Both the position numbers and the translations under genes were made by a program. Shown here piece by piece: positions 45,726-54,478 of a DNA stretch of 64,000 bases. The number at the start of each line of letters is the position of its first letter. The first letter of the stretch is position 1. Source of the stretch: Planctomycetota bacterium (GTDB taxonomy: Bacteria > Planctomycetota > Planctomycetia > Planctomycetales > Planctomycetaceae); contig QWQG01000186.1 of the NCBI GenBank assembly GCA_003670925.1, positions 1 through 64,000 on the forward strand. Direction: 5' to 3'. The notes under the pieces are model-generated. The model saw only the letters and a list, made by a program, of their open reading frames with translations, searched no databases and was not told the origin of the DNA.

Positions 45726-45939
45726 CTGCACAAATCCTTGAAGCCCGTTTCGGCACGCTGCAGACTAAATTGACAAGCAGCGGAATGACAATCCCGTTTC
45801 GCCTCAGACGCCATTGCCAGAAAGACAATCGGAAAACGCGACTCACTCAGGATTCTGCCCGTTGAACGTCAGGACTGCAAGAAGGATTCGTAATCTCCCT
45901 CAAACCCGGCAAAGTTTCACGGTGCCGTATTCTGTGATT

Positions 45940-46914
45940 TCACACAGGCTTAGCCAGCAGACCGCACGCCGCACGAACTCGCTCGAGAACTTCCTGAGCT
46001 TTGGCACGCGCCCGATGAGCGCCTTCCCGGAGAATATCTTCGACGATATCTGGCGATGTCTCCAACTGCGTGCGGCGTGCAAACGCAGTTTCAAAGTGGG
46101 CAATTGCCGCTTCGTACAAAGCTTGTTTGGCTTCGCCATAACCCATACCGCCCGCACGATAGCGTTCCGTTAATGTCATTTGTGCTTCAGGTGTGGCAAA
46201 CAATTTGTAGAGCTCAAACACTGAACAGGTATCCGGGTTCTTAGAGGACTCCTTCGATGTCGAATCAGTCTTGATCGACATAATCATCTTTCCCAGTTTC
46301 TTTGGCGTTTCGAAAATCGGAATTATGTTGTCGTAACTCTTGGACATTTTTTCACCGTCCCTCCCCGGCACTTTCGCAGAATCGTCCAGCACATAGGCCT
46401 CTGGCAAATGCAAGGTGTCGCCATAAATTGTGTTGAATCGCTGCGCGAGGTCACGCGTGACTTCAACATGCTGAATCTGATCCGCTCCAACGGGTACCGT
46501 TGTACTGTCGTAGATCAGAATGTCGGCGGCCATCAGAACCGGGTAAGTGAACAGGCCGGCGTCCGCCGCAATGCCTTTTGCTTTCTTGTCTTTAAAGGCA
46601 TGGCATTTTTCGAGCAAATGCATTTGCGCGATGGTCATCAGCAACCATGTGAGTTCCGTGGTTTCCGGCACATCTGATTGGCGAAAGAGCGTGGCCCGCT
46701 GGGGGTCCAGTCCCAGGGCGAGCAGGTCCAGTGCTGCGTCTTTTACATTCTGCCGCAAAACGTGCGGTTCCCTCACCGTCGTCAAGGCATGCAGATCCGC
46801 AATAAAATAGAAAGACTGCTCATGCCCCTGAAGCGCAATGTACTGCCGAATTGCACCGAAGTAATTGCCCCAATGAAATCGTCCAGTGGGTTGGATGCCG
46901 GAAAGAATTTTCAT
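45940..46914 (-). CDS. trpS: tryptophanyl-tRNA synthetase
   Basis: This 324-residue class I synthetase charges tRNA(Trp). The HIGH-type motif reads [12 protein letters not shown] near residue 12, with SGIQPTG before it, and the KMSKS motif reads [10 protein letters not shown] near residue 195. Tryptophan-recognition blocks such as [13 protein letters not shown] and [24 protein letters not shown] are intact. Length is typical. It stands alone with no tryptophan biosynthesis gene or T-box/leader peptide visible; the gap to pyrD is only 118 bp, on the same strand. Confidence 0.95.
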   Translation of the reverse strand: MKILSGIQPTGRFHWGNYFGAIRQYIALQGHEQSFYFIADLHALTTVREPHVLRQNVKDAALDLLALGLDPQRATLFRQSDVPETTELTWLLMTIAQMHLLEKCHAFKDKKAKGIAADAGLFTYPVLMAADILIYDSTTVPVGADQIQHVEVTRDLAQRFNTIYGDTLHLPEAYVLDDSAKVPGRDGEKMSKSYDNIIPIFETPKKLGKMIMSIKTDSTSKESSKNPDTCSVFELYKLFATPEAQMTLTERYRAGGMGYGEAKQALYEAAIAHFETAFARRTQLETSPDIVEDILREGAHRARAKAQEVLERVRAACGLLAKPV

Positions 46915-47032
46915 GGATGAGATGTCGTTTGTGGTTTATGTACGTTGGACATTCCTGTCCGACATGCTGTCAGCAAACTTTCCTGATGAAAGAATCGGTT
47001 GAACGGCCCGAATGAAGTTCGTGAAGATTAGT

Positions 47033-47950
47033 CTACACAGTCGGAGTTTTCAGCGTACCGACAATTTCCGCAACGCTCTCCGCCCCTAAAGTTTGTAACG
47101 CGGCGGGCAGTTCACGAATCAGTTGATTTGCAAGACTGGGATTATAGAAGTTGGCCGTGCCGATCTGAACTGCCGTCGCGCCGACTAAGAAAAACTCCAT
47201 GACGTCGTCGATCGACTGAATTCCGCCAATCCCAATGATCGGGATGTTCACCGCCCTCGAAACCTGCCAGACGATGCGGAGAGCCAGTGGCTTGATGGCC
47301 GGGCCACTCAGCCCACCCAACACATTCCCGAGCACCGGACGTCGTTTCTTCCAGTCTACGGCCATTCCTTGAAACGTGTTGATGAGTGAAACGGCATCAG
47401 CCCCAGCGTCAGCCACCGCTTGAGCGATTGGCACCACACTGGTAACGTTGGGTGTGAGCTTCGCAATCACCGGAATGTCACACACGCTGCGGACCGCTGC
47501 GACAACTTCCGCAGCGAGTTCCGGACTCGTACCAAAATCGACGCCGCCGGAAACGTTCGGGCAGGAGATATTCAGTTCAATCGCTGCCACGCCTGCGCAC
47601 TGATTCAGGACGCTCGCCATCCGTCGGAAATCGTCGTTGGTCCTCCCGGCAATGTTGACAATGATCGCCGTCCCAAGGCCGCTGAGATACGGGAGTTTTT
47701 CAGCCACGAATTGATCAAATCCGTCGTTGTCCAGACCGATGGAATTCAACATGCCACTGGCCGTCTCAACCGTCCGGGGCGGCGGATTGCCAGGACGCGG
47801 CTGCGGCGTCACCGTCTTCGGAACAATTCCACCCAGTTGCTTAAAATCTACAAAGGCAGTCATCTCCTTTGCGTAACCAAAGGTTCCCGATGCCACTAAA
47901 ATCGGATTCTGCAGCCGCAAGCGGTTCAGGCTGACACATAACGCCGTCAT
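47033..47950 (-). CDS. pyrD: dihydroorotate dehydrogenase, class 1
   Basis: The 305-residue protein oxidises dihydroorotate to orotate in pyrimidine synthesis. Class 1 motifs are clear: [46 protein letters not shown] (catalytic Cys), VIAKLTPNV and [28 protein letters not shown]. The sequence is nearest class 1B, which normally works with the PyrK iron-sulfur subunit. No pyrK is next to it, so a distant pyrK or another acceptor must be used. It lies downstream of the membrane-protein and methyltransferase genes on the same strand. Confidence 0.93.
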   Translation of the reverse strand: MTALCVSLNRLRLQNPILVASGTFGYAKEMTAFVDFKQLGGIVPKTVTPQPRPGNPPPRTVETASGMLNSIGLDNDGFDQFVAEKLPYLSGLGTAIIVNIAGRTNDDFRRMASVLNQCAGVAAIELNISCPNVSGGVDFGTSPELAAEVVAAVRSVCDIPVIAKLTPNVTSVVPIAQAVADAGADAVSLINTFQGMAVDWKKRRPVLGNVLGGLSGPAIKPLALRIVWQVSRAVNIPIIGIGGIQSIDDVMEFFLVGATAVQIGTANFYNPSLANQLIRELPAALQTLGAESVAEIVGTLKTPTV

Positions 47951-47999
47951 TCGTCGCTGTCCTCAACCGAATCTTTTAAACTGGACTAAAAATGTCAGG

Positions 48000-48485
48000 C
48001 TAGGGCTTTGCCGCATCCACTTTTTCCGCTGCTGGATCGGCAGCCTTTGGCTTGGGCCCGACAACCTTGACAAGGCCACTCATCGCCACAATTAACAGGC
48101 CAAGCAAAATTGAAATAGTCGTCCATTGAGCGGCGTTGTCTCGAAATTTCTGAGTTCCTTTTGATCGACCGACAAGCACGGATGCAAGGAAAAAGACGCC
48201 CAATGCGAGCACGATTTTGGTGTCAACCATCGCATGCCACAGTCCGTCACCTCGGTGCAGGGGAAGAGCTTGAATATAATTGTAAATACCGCTCAGCAGC
48301 AGACCGGCAATTGCAGCATGCACGAATCTTTTCCAGCGACCGCGAACCGCGTCTTTTAGCTCTTGCGATTGATTCTGCAAGACAGGCCCGACGACAAACT
48401 TCAGGCAAATTGCGCCACCCAGAAGTACAATCGCGGAGCCGATATGCAGCCAGCGTGAAACAATCCCTAGGAGATCGAGATCCAT
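48000..48485 (-). CDS. four-helix integral membrane protein, unknown function
   Basis: The 161-residue protein shows four hydrophobic segments (WLHIGSAIVLLGGAICLKFVVG; FVHAAIAGLLLSGIYNYIQ; IVLALGVFFLASVLVG; ISILLGLLIVAMSGLVKVV) and a charged, Ala/Pro/Lys-rich tail. The pattern is like the CopD/DUF2269-type small membrane proteins but I do not identify a specific family. ATG 48485 has AAGGG 7 bp upstream; a TTG at 48512 is also in frame. It lies between the methyltransferase and pyrD on the same strand. Confidence 0.65.
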   Translation of the reverse strand: MDLDLLGIVSRWLHIGSAIVLLGGAICLKFVVGPVLQNQSQELKDAVRGRWKRFVHAAIAGLLLSGIYNYIQALPLHRGDGLWHAMVDTKIVLALGVFFLASVLVGRSKGTQKFRDNAAQWTTISILLGLLIVAMSGLVKVVGPKPKAADPAAEKVDAAKP

Positions 48486-48528
48486 TGAAAACCCTTCAGA
48501 GAAATCAAACAAGTTTGTTTAAAGAGTG

Positions 48529-49311
48529 TTACTTTCGTCGCAATACAAATACAACGTCTTCGGTCATGCCGGTGACCACATGCGGCTGGCGAATGTTGTA
48601 GGAGAAGTCATACGTTTCGGCGATCTCCAGTTCAGGCACTGATTTTACAAGCGACTGAAACTGGGCCTTTTTGTAGGTGCGGTATTCCATGTGATCCACA
48701 ATCCGCATTCGTTTTGTCGGCGTGAACACGTCGATGTTCAGACCAAGGTGTTCGAGCCGCTTTTTGCGATCGATTCCTTTCGACCACATGTGCGAATTGA
48801 TAACAAGGTTGCCACGTCGAGCAGACCAGCTTTCTTCCTGCATTGCGGGACACGATGTTGGCTCCAAATGGATACCCAGGACATACAATCCACCCTGATT
48901 CATCGCGTTGCTCATACATTCGAGGTGATTGCGTGCCTCCTTTTCGGTCGCGAGGTGGCGAAAACTGTTGATCATGTTAAAGGATGCGTCAAACTTCTTT
49001 TTCAACTTAAAGTCTGCCATGTTCGCGACAACTACTGATTCCGGCAAGTTGTACTTGCAGAGCCGCTCGTTGCAGAAATCGACCGCCTTGGGGTTCAGAT
49101 CATTCCCTGAGACGTCATAGCCGGATCTCCCCAACTTAATCAGCAGCCTCCCTGTGCCGCAGGCCGGCTCAAAGATGCGTTTTACCACGCAGCCCGCGTG
49201 CTTCGCAAAGCATGCCCTCAAAAACCGGAATTCGGCAGCCACATCCGATCCAAACAGCAAATCGTAGTACTTCGGATAGTCGTAGATGCTGGCGGCGACT
49301 TCAATCGACAT
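48529..49311 (-). CDS. class I SAM-dependent methyltransferase
   Basis: The 260-residue protein has the Rossmann-type SAM motif I (IFEPACGTGRLLIKLGRSGYDVSGNDLNPKAV), motif II-like MADFKLKKKFDASFNMINSFRHL and a post-motif region FYVLGIHLEP. The N-terminus IYDYPKYYDLLFG is common in methyltransferases of unknown substrate. The product may modify a small molecule, lipid or protein; nothing nearby tells which. Start ATG 49311 is preferred over the GTG at 49320. It is divergent from rplY with a 396-bp gap. Confidence 0.8.
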   Translation of the reverse strand: MSIEVAASIYDYPKYYDLLFGSDVAAEFRFLRACFAKHAGCVVKRIFEPACGTGRLLIKLGRSGYDVSGNDLNPKAVDFCNERLCKYNLPESVVVANMADFKLKKKFDASFNMINSFRHLATEKEARNHLECMSNAMNQGGLYVLGIHLEPTSCPAMQEESWSARRGNLVINSHMWSKGIDRKKRLEHLGLNIDVFTPTKRMRIVDHMEYRTYKKAQFQSLVKSVPELEIAETYDFSYNIRQPHVVTGMTEDVVFVLRRK

Positions 49312-49707
49312 AGATCCCACTCAGAATACGCGAAAATTTCAGGGCTGCCCCGCACCGTCGAGCTCAGCAATTCTCGGGCGAAGCTTACCGTGTGTTCCCA
49401 TGAAAGCAGCCCTCTGAGCGACGGGAACCCGGAAAAAAACGCCGTCCGTGCGTTTTTGGCGAATTTTGGCCACTCTGAGAAGCCTTTGCGAATCTCAATA
49501 ACAGTTATCCATCTGGTGTTGAACGTTGAATTCCAGATCGATATGCTCCCTCGCTTGCGAAAAACCTGTGTGAAGTGGTATGACACTTCCACAAGCTGGT
49601 TTTCAGCTGCAGAATTAAGTTCTCGGCGGTTCCGCTAGGACTGCCGCGTTGTCGAATGCGTATTGAATTCACTAGTTTTAACGAGTTTTGATTCAGGGTG
49701 CTCTTAG
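49312..49707. other. 396-bp divergent intergenic region upstream of rplY
   Basis: This should hold the rplY-operon and methyltransferase promoters. A stem of eight bp (49435-49442 with 49450-49457, aaaaacgc/gcgttttt, 7-nt loop) is present but contains only three G-C pairs, so I do not call a terminator. No clear -35/-10 pair was found; a gagcaat/attcac-rich AT region lies near 49660-49690. Confidence 0.35.
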
Positions 49708-50265
49708 ATGTCGCAGGATCTTCTTCTTAAGGCTGAACGCCGTACAACACTCGGCACCGTGGAGACGCAGCGTTTGCGGAGTGCGGGGCGGGTACCCGCA
49801 AATATTTACGGAATGGGAAAGCCCGGCGTGTCTGCCTCCGTTTGTGGCGATGCCATCGGTAAGCTCGTTGCAACGCTGTCTTCGGTGGTCGATGTGGAAG
49901 TTGACGGAGCCATTGATAAAGCCGTCGTCCAAGAATTGCAATGGGACGTGTTTAGCACCAAAGTCATGCATGTTGATTTGCGGCGCGTAGACCCCAATGG
50001 ACGAGCCACAGTCGATGTGGTACTCGAACTGCGCGGCGAGGCCGTCGGTTTGAAAGACGGCGGAGCAGTGCGGCAATTGCTGAAAACGGTAAAAATTGAT
50101 TGTCCGGACTATCGTATTCCAAAGTCAATTGTGGTGCGGATGGGTGCGTTGCAGGTTGGTGATACGGTCAAAGCCCGTGACCTGCAGTTGCCGGATCACG
50201 CCCAACTTGTCACGTCGGCAGACGAAGTGCTGGTTGAACTCTATGATTCTCGCAAGGTGGTTTAG
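49708..50265 (+). CDS. rplY: 50S ribosomal protein L25/CTC
   Basis: The 185-residue protein is the long (CTC-type) form of L25, which binds 5S rRNA. The N-terminal L25 domain (LKAERRTTLGTVETQRLRSAGRVPANIYG) and the C-terminal TL5-like domain (VVLELRGEAVGLKDGGAVRQLLKTVKIDCPDYRIP) are both present. It opens the translation/replication run, followed by pth after 26 bp. The start ATG follows gctcttag with no strong Shine-Dalgarno sequence. Confidence 0.93.
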   Translation: MSQDLLLKAERRTTLGTVETQRLRSAGRVPANIYGMGKPGVSASVCGDAIGKLVATLSSVVDVEVDGAIDKAVVQELQWDVFSTKVMHVDLRRVDPNGRATVDVVLELRGEAVGLKDGGAVRQLLKTVKIDCPDYRIPKSIVVRMGALQVGDTVKARDLQLPDHAQLVTSADEVLVELYDSRKVV

Positions 50266-50291
50266 GGAATGGCAAAACCAACGCCGGGTTC

Positions 50292-50870
50292 ATGGCAATG
50301 AAACTGGTTGTGGGACTTGGTAATCCAGGGCTTCAGTATGTAGGAACTCGCCACAACGCGGGTTTTGATGTAATCGCGGAACTCGTGCGGCGATGGCAAT
50401 TAGGCAAGCCGCAGACAAAATTTTCATCGGTGATCTGGGAATTCTTCTCGACGACAGGCAAAGTTTTTCTGGTAACACCGACGACGTATATGAATCGAAG
50501 CGGTGAAGCTCTGCAGCAGATTACAAGTTTCTATCAGGTGTTGCCGCAGGATGTGGCTATTATTTGTGATGACATCAATTTGCCTCTCGGGAGAATTCGT
50601 TGGCGAGCCAGTGGTTCAGCTGGTGGTCAAAAGGGTCTAATCGACATCATTCAAAAACTTGGGACAGATCAGATTCCTCGGGTTAGACTGGGTGTGGGTC
50701 GTCCCCCGGGACAGTTAAACGCATCTGATTTTGTGCTGTCTCGGTTTCGTGCTGAAGAACGCGAAGAATCAGAAATAATGACAAAGATCGCGGCAGATTC
50801 TGTGGAAGCTTGGATCGCGGATGGTGTTTTAAGTGCGATGAATCGATACAATCGAACATCTGAAGAATAG
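50292..50870 (+). CDS. pth: peptidyl-tRNA hydrolase
   Basis: The 192-residue protein frees tRNA from stalled peptidyl-tRNA. Motifs include VVGLGNPGLQYVGTRHNAGFDV (catalytic His in RHNAG), TYMNRSG, ICDDINLPLGRIRWRASGSAGGQKGL and GVGRPPG, all of which are family signatures. The start may be ATG 50292 or, six bases later, ATG 50298. It sits between rplY and rpsF, the common order in many bacteria. Confidence 0.95.
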   Translation: MAMKLVVGLGNPGLQYVGTRHNAGFDVIAELVRRWQLGKPQTKFSSVIWEFFSTTGKVFLVTPTTYMNRSGEALQQITSFYQVLPQDVAIICDDINLPLGRIRWRASGSAGGQKGLIDIIQKLGTDQIPRVRLGVGRPPGQLNASDFVLSRFRAEEREESEIMTKIAADSVEAWIADGVLSAMNRYNRTSEE

Positions 50871-50907
50871 TTATTCGTATGTTGGTTTTTTCAGGAGCAG
50901 TCCTTTC

Positions 50908-51357
50908 GTGTCAGCCGTAGCAGAAAATCCAGTGCGTCAGCACTTTTATGAAGGCATGTTCCTTGTCGATAGTGGCAAATTTGCAACTGACGCGGACGCC
51001 GTAACGAACGATATCATGAGCGTACTTGCGAAAGCGGGCGCGACTGTGGTTGCTCATCGCCCATGGCAGGACGGCAAACTCGCATATGAGATCCAGGGCA
51101 TGAAAAAGGGCCTGCATTACATCGTGTGTTTTACGATGCGTGGGGCTGGGATGAAAACACTGATTCGACAGTGTCAGCTGAACGAAACAATCATTCGACA
51201 GATGTTTATTGTGCATTCTCAGCAGATCTTTGATGCGACCGTGGGCGCAATTACGGGTGCGGTAACCTCGCCTCCAGAATCTCAGTCGAACGAGCGGCCA
51301 GAACGTGGTCGAAACGATCGACGTCGCGATGAAATGCCAGTGGACGACGATGAATAG
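50908..51357 (+). CDS. rpsF: 30S ribosomal protein S6
   Basis: The 149-residue protein has the S6 fold: YEGMFLVDSGKFATDADAV, PWQDGKLAYEIQGMKKGLHYIVCF and LNETIIRQMF. A C-terminal charged tail (ERGRNDRRRDEMPVDDDE) extends it beyond the usual length. It starts with GTG at 50908, with AGGAG near 50892-50896. S6 binds S18 on the platform of the 30S subunit; the rpsR gene normally found close by is not in this run. Confidence 0.92.
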   Translation: MSAVAENPVRQHFYEGMFLVDSGKFATDADAVTNDIMSVLAKAGATVVAHRPWQDGKLAYEIQGMKKGLHYIVCFTMRGAGMKTLIRQCQLNETIIRQMFIVHSQQIFDATVGAITGAVTSPPESQSNERPERGRNDRRRDEMPVDDDE

Positions 51358-51419
51358 CTTTCAGTGACTGACGGTTTCCCGGCAGTCAATATGGTGTGGA
51401 GTCTCAAACGGAGCGACAC

Positions 51420-51977
51420 ATGGCCTCATTTAACAAAGTCATTCTGGTTGGCAATCTGACACGCGACCCTGAGGTTCGTTACATCCCGAGTGGCAGCGCG
51501 GTGTGCGATATTTCGCTTGCAGTCAATAGTCAATGGACCGATCGCAAGACGAATGAACGAAAAGAAGAAGTCACATTTGTTGAAGTCACGCTATGGGGAC
51601 GCACAGCGGAGATCGCGGGCGAGTATCTCGCAAAGGGAAGACCTGTTCTCATTGAAGGCCGTTTGAGCCTTGATTCTTGGGAAGACAAAGAAACCGGGCA
51701 GAAACGTTCTAAGCTCAAGGTTGTTGCAGACTCCATGCAACTCTTGGGAAGTCGTGATGGTGCAGGTGCTGCCAGCGGCGGGGCTTCCGCCGGCGGTGGC
51801 ACAGGTGGCAGCCCGGCGTCACGCGGACCAACCCGGCCCGCAGCCCCGAAGCCGCCTGCTGGACGTGTGAACGAAAGCGGAAATAGTCGAGGTGGGGATG
51901 CAGATTCCTATCGATCTCCGGATCAAACATTTTATGATGACATGCCCTCCGGTGGGGCCGACGAGGTTCCTTTTTAG
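51420..51977 (+). CDS. ssb: single-stranded DNA-binding protein
   Basis: This 185-residue protein has an OB-fold (MASFNKVILVGNLTRDPEVRYIPSG, VEVTLWGRTAEIAGEYLAKGRPVLIEGRLSLDSWEDKETGQKRSKLKVVADSM) over the first 110 residues, then a Gly/Pro-rich linker and an acidic tip ending DEVPF, which recruits replication partners. ATG 51420 is preferred because GGAG lies 6 bp upstream; an in-frame start at 51396 would be longer. Neighbours rpsF and rplI match the usual rpsF-ssb-(rpsR)-rplI arrangement. Confidence 0.94.
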   Translation: MASFNKVILVGNLTRDPEVRYIPSGSAVCDISLAVNSQWTDRKTNERKEEVTFVEVTLWGRTAEIAGEYLAKGRPVLIEGRLSLDSWEDKETGQKRSKLKVVADSMQLLGSRDGAGAASGGASAGGGTGGSPASRGPTRPAAPKPPAGRVNESGNSRGGDADSYRSPDQTFYDDMPSGGADEVPF

Positions 51978-52013
51978 GGAATCTCTAACAGTTGTTATTT
52001 TGTAGACTCTAAT

Positions 52014-52078
52014 GATCGAACGGATATTTCCATTGCTGGAATCGTCCGATCAGGAACGGTGAAAAAGGAATTGGTTCC
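52014..52078 (+). promoter_or_regulatory. candidate structured leader of rplI
   Basis: The 103-bp ssb-rplI gap holds two potential hairpins. The first pairs cgga (52021-52024) with tccg (52045-52048) around ttcca/tggaa (52028-52032 and 52037-52041). The second pairs ggaac (52053-52057) with gttcc (52074-52078), placing the AAGGA ribosome-binding site (52065-52069) in its loop. Such a leader could tune L9 translation. It is a weak, visual prediction. Confidence 0.3.
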
Positions 52079-52080
52079 CG

Positions 52081-52569
52081 ATGGCTCGAGCAGCTCAAAC
52101 ATCTTCTCGCAACGTAGAAGTCCTCTTGGTACACGACGTTGACAAACTTGGTCAGCGTGGTGAAATCGTGCGGGTCAAACCCGGATTCGCAAGGAATTAC
52201 CTACTGCCTCAGGGCAAGGCAACAGTTGCGACATTGCAAAATAAGCGAATGGTGGAAAAACACAAAGAACGTCTGGCGGCAATCGAAGTGGGCCGCGTGA
52301 AGCAGCTGCAGCGAATTGCGGATACCGTCAGCAAATACAGTGCGACGATCGAGGCGCATGCGACGGCCGATAATCATCTGTATGGTTCCGTGGTAGCGCG
52401 TGACATCAGTGAAGCGCTCAAGGCCGCTGGTCATCCGGTTGAAGCCGAACACGTGCGTCTCGACGGGCCGATTAAAGAGCTGGGGATGTACACCGTCAAA
52501 CTAAAGTTCCACGACAAGGTTCAGGGCGAAGTCAAAGTGTGGGTTGTTCCTTCAGCGACCAGCGGCTGA
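52081..52569 (+). CDS. rplI: 50S ribosomal protein L9
   Basis: The 162-residue protein has the N-terminal L9 domain (VEVLLVHDVDKLGQRGEIVRVKPGFARNYLLPQGKA), the connecting helix (VEKHKERLAAIEVGRVKQLQRIAD) and the C-terminal domain (GSVVARDISEALKAAGHPVEAEHVRLDGPIKELGMYTV). L9 bridges to neighbouring ribosomes. It is followed by a strong stem-loop and U-run, which separates it from dnaB. Confidence 0.94.
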   Translation: MARAAQTSSRNVEVLLVHDVDKLGQRGEIVRVKPGFARNYLLPQGKATVATLQNKRMVEKHKERLAAIEVGRVKQLQRIADTVSKYSATIEAHATADNHLYGSVVARDISEALKAAGHPVEAEHVRLDGPIKELGMYTVKLKFHDKVQGEVKVWVVPSATSG

Positions 52570-52694
52570 GCGTTGGGACGGAATTCCCGGTGTTTGGGTT
52601 GCTAAAAATCACGAGGCCGTTGACGGCAAGTCAATGTTGCACAATGCCGGCACGCTGGACTGCGGGCGGCAGACAGTTCAATCAAAAAATTACG

Positions 52695-52727
52695 ATCCTC
52701 AGGCATTCATTTGTCTGAGGATTTTTT
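52695..52727 (+). terminator. rho-independent terminator downstream of rplI
   Basis: A perfect eight-bp stem (atcctcag with ctgaggat, 52695-52702 and 52715-52722) with a 12-nt loop is followed by a run of five Ts. A run of As upstream (52684-52688) gives a partly symmetric element. It lies 126 bp after the rplI stop and 52 bp before dnaB, so dnaB may have its own promoter. Confidence 0.8.
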
Positions 52728-52778
52728 CTGGATGCAGCGGAAGATTTTCGGTGAGGGGATTGAGGGAAGTCAAGACCG

Positions 52779-54128
52779 ATGGCAGACGACAGACTTAAAC
52801 TTCCCCCCCAGAATCTGGATGCCGAACGTGGTGTACTGGGCAGTATTTTGTTGATGAACGAAGCCATCGACGAAGTCGGTGAATCGCTGAAAACCGAACA
52901 CTTTTATAGCGACGCACATCAAAAGATGTATTCCGCTATTCATCGCCTGTATGAGAACGGGATTCGCGGAATCGATGCGATCACATTGGCCGAAGAGCTC
53001 GTCCGGAGGGGGGACTTTGAGAGCATCGGCGGTGCCGGCTATCTAGCGCAAATTTTAGAAGCCGTGCCCCATGCGGCCCATGTGCGTTATTACGCGACCA
53101 TTGTTCGTGATAAATGGATGCAGCGCAGTCTGATCTATGCATGTACCGAGATTCTCAGCGAGAGCTATGAGTCCAGTGACGACGTTGAAGGGCTTCTGCA
53201 AAGTGCGGAACGCAAGATCTTTTCGATTTTGGAGTCGCAGGGGAATACTGGCAGTTTTGCGATTGCTGACATTCTATTGGAAGCGTTCGTCCGCATTGAG
53301 GAGCGGCAGCATACGACCGGCGAAGTCACAGGGATCACCAGCGGCTTCACAGATCTCGATCGTCATACCACTGGATTTCAGCCAACAGAACTGATCATCT
53401 TGGCGGCGCGGCCCAGTATGGGAAAGACGGCACTGGTCTGTAACATTGCCGAGTCGGTCGCACGAACATCAAACAAGGGCGTATTGTTGTTCAGTTTGGA
53501 ACAGTCAAACCTTGAATTGGCTGAGCGTTTTCTGTCGATCACGGCACGCATCGATAGTCACGCCTTTCGATCCGGCACACTCACTGAAGCACAGCATGAC
53601 GCGATGGTGCGAGCATCGGATGATCTTTCCCGATTGCCTTTGTTTATCGACGACAAGGCCGGCCGGACCATGACACAAGTGGCCGCCATCGCGCGGCGTC
53701 AGCATCGAAAGTCGCCGCTCGGTGTGATCATCATTGACTATCTGCAGTTAATTGAACCTGACGAAAAAGGAGCTCCACGCGAACAACAGATTGCGCAGAT
53801 TTCACGCCGCTTAAAGTTCCTCGCGAAGGAATTGAAAGTACCCGTGATTGCTCTAGCGCAGTTGAATCGGGGAGTTGAACTTCGAGAAGACAAGCGACCG
53901 CGACTGGCGGATTTGCGTGAGAGCGGTGCAATCGAACAGGATGCAGACATGGTTATGTTTCTGCATCGACCGGAGCAGTACGACCCGGAGGATCGGCCGG
54001 GCTTAGCCGAGATTATCATCGCCAAACATCGGAGTGGACCCACCGGTATTATTAAACTGACGTGGCGGAGCCAATATATGCGATTCGAAAATTTTAGTTC
54101 GACAGCGGACAATGATTTCAACCTGTAG
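52779..54128 (+). CDS. dnaB: replicative DNA helicase
   Basis: The 449-residue protein unwinds DNA at the replication fork. It has the N-terminal primase-interaction domain (PPQNLDAERGVLGSILLMNEAIDEV), a linker, Walker A (AARPSMGKTAL), the sequence LFSLEQSNLELAERFLS, Walker B (VIIIDYLQLIEP) and the arginine finger region (IAKHRSGPTGIIKLTW). No intein is present. Its stop overlaps the ribosome-binding sequence (AGGGA, 54127-54131) of the next small gene, so the two are coupled. Confidence 0.96.
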   Translation: MADDRLKLPPQNLDAERGVLGSILLMNEAIDEVGESLKTEHFYSDAHQKMYSAIHRLYENGIRGIDAITLAEELVRRGDFESIGGAGYLAQILEAVPHAAHVRYYATIVRDKWMQRSLIYACTEILSESYESSDDVEGLLQSAERKIFSILESQGNTGSFAIADILLEAFVRIEERQHTTGEVTGITSGFTDLDRHTTGFQPTELIILAARPSMGKTALVCNIAESVARTSNKGVLLFSLEQSNLELAERFLSITARIDSHAFRSGTLTEAQHDAMVRASDDLSRLPLFIDDKAGRTMTQVAAIARRQHRKSPLGVIIIDYLQLIEPDEKGAPREQQIAQISRRLKFLAKELKVPVIALAQLNRGVELREDKRPRLADLRESGAIEQDADMVMFLHRPEQYDPEDRPGLAEIIIAKHRSGPTGIIKLTWRSQYMRFENFSSTADNDFNL

Positions 54129-54138
54129 GGACCAACCT

Positions 54139-54453
54139 ATGAGTTCCTCGAATTCCCTGCCTCAAGCGGCTGCATCGTCCTGCGGAACAGGTGGAGACTC
54201 GGTTCCGGTTTTCAACTGCAGCGTAATTCTCACACGGAACGCGACCAACGGCCGAATTTCCGGGAGGGTCGCGAATATTGCGGGGATCACGGCGGAGGGC
54301 AATGCGGAACGGGAGCTGCTCATACTGCTCACAAAGCGATTTAAGATGTTGGTGCAGGAATGTCTGCAGCAGAGTCGCGACATTCCTTGGATTAATCCGC
54401 CGGAAACGCCGCTGCCGGGTGAGCAGCAACGTTTTATTCCCGTGCATTTGTAG
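54139..54453 (+). CDS. small conserved protein, HicB-like fold
   Basis: The 104-residue protein has a central region VFNCSVILTRNATNGRISGRVANIAGITAEGNAERELLILLTKRF and a Pro-rich end IPWINPPETPLPGEQQRFIPVHL. The strand-strand-helix run (GRVANIAGITAEGNAEREL) resembles the partial-RNase-H-like fold of HicB proteins, but no HicA toxin is adjacent and no DNA-binding domain is seen. An AGGGA lies 7 bp before the ATG, overlapping the dnaB stop. It sits between dnaB and pyk, 25 bp before the latter. Function unknown. Confidence 0.75.
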   Translation: MSSSNSLPQAAASSCGTGGDSVPVFNCSVILTRNATNGRISGRVANIAGITAEGNAERELLILLTKRFKMLVQECLQQSRDIPWINPPETPLPGEQQRFIPVHL

Positions 54454-54478
54454 TGAAGCAGACAAAGGAAAACAGAAT

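Noticed and set aside
49435..49457. Stem-loop with T-run as a terminator upstream of rplY
   Set aside because: Only three G-C pairs; there is no gene reading into it from the left on the plus strand.
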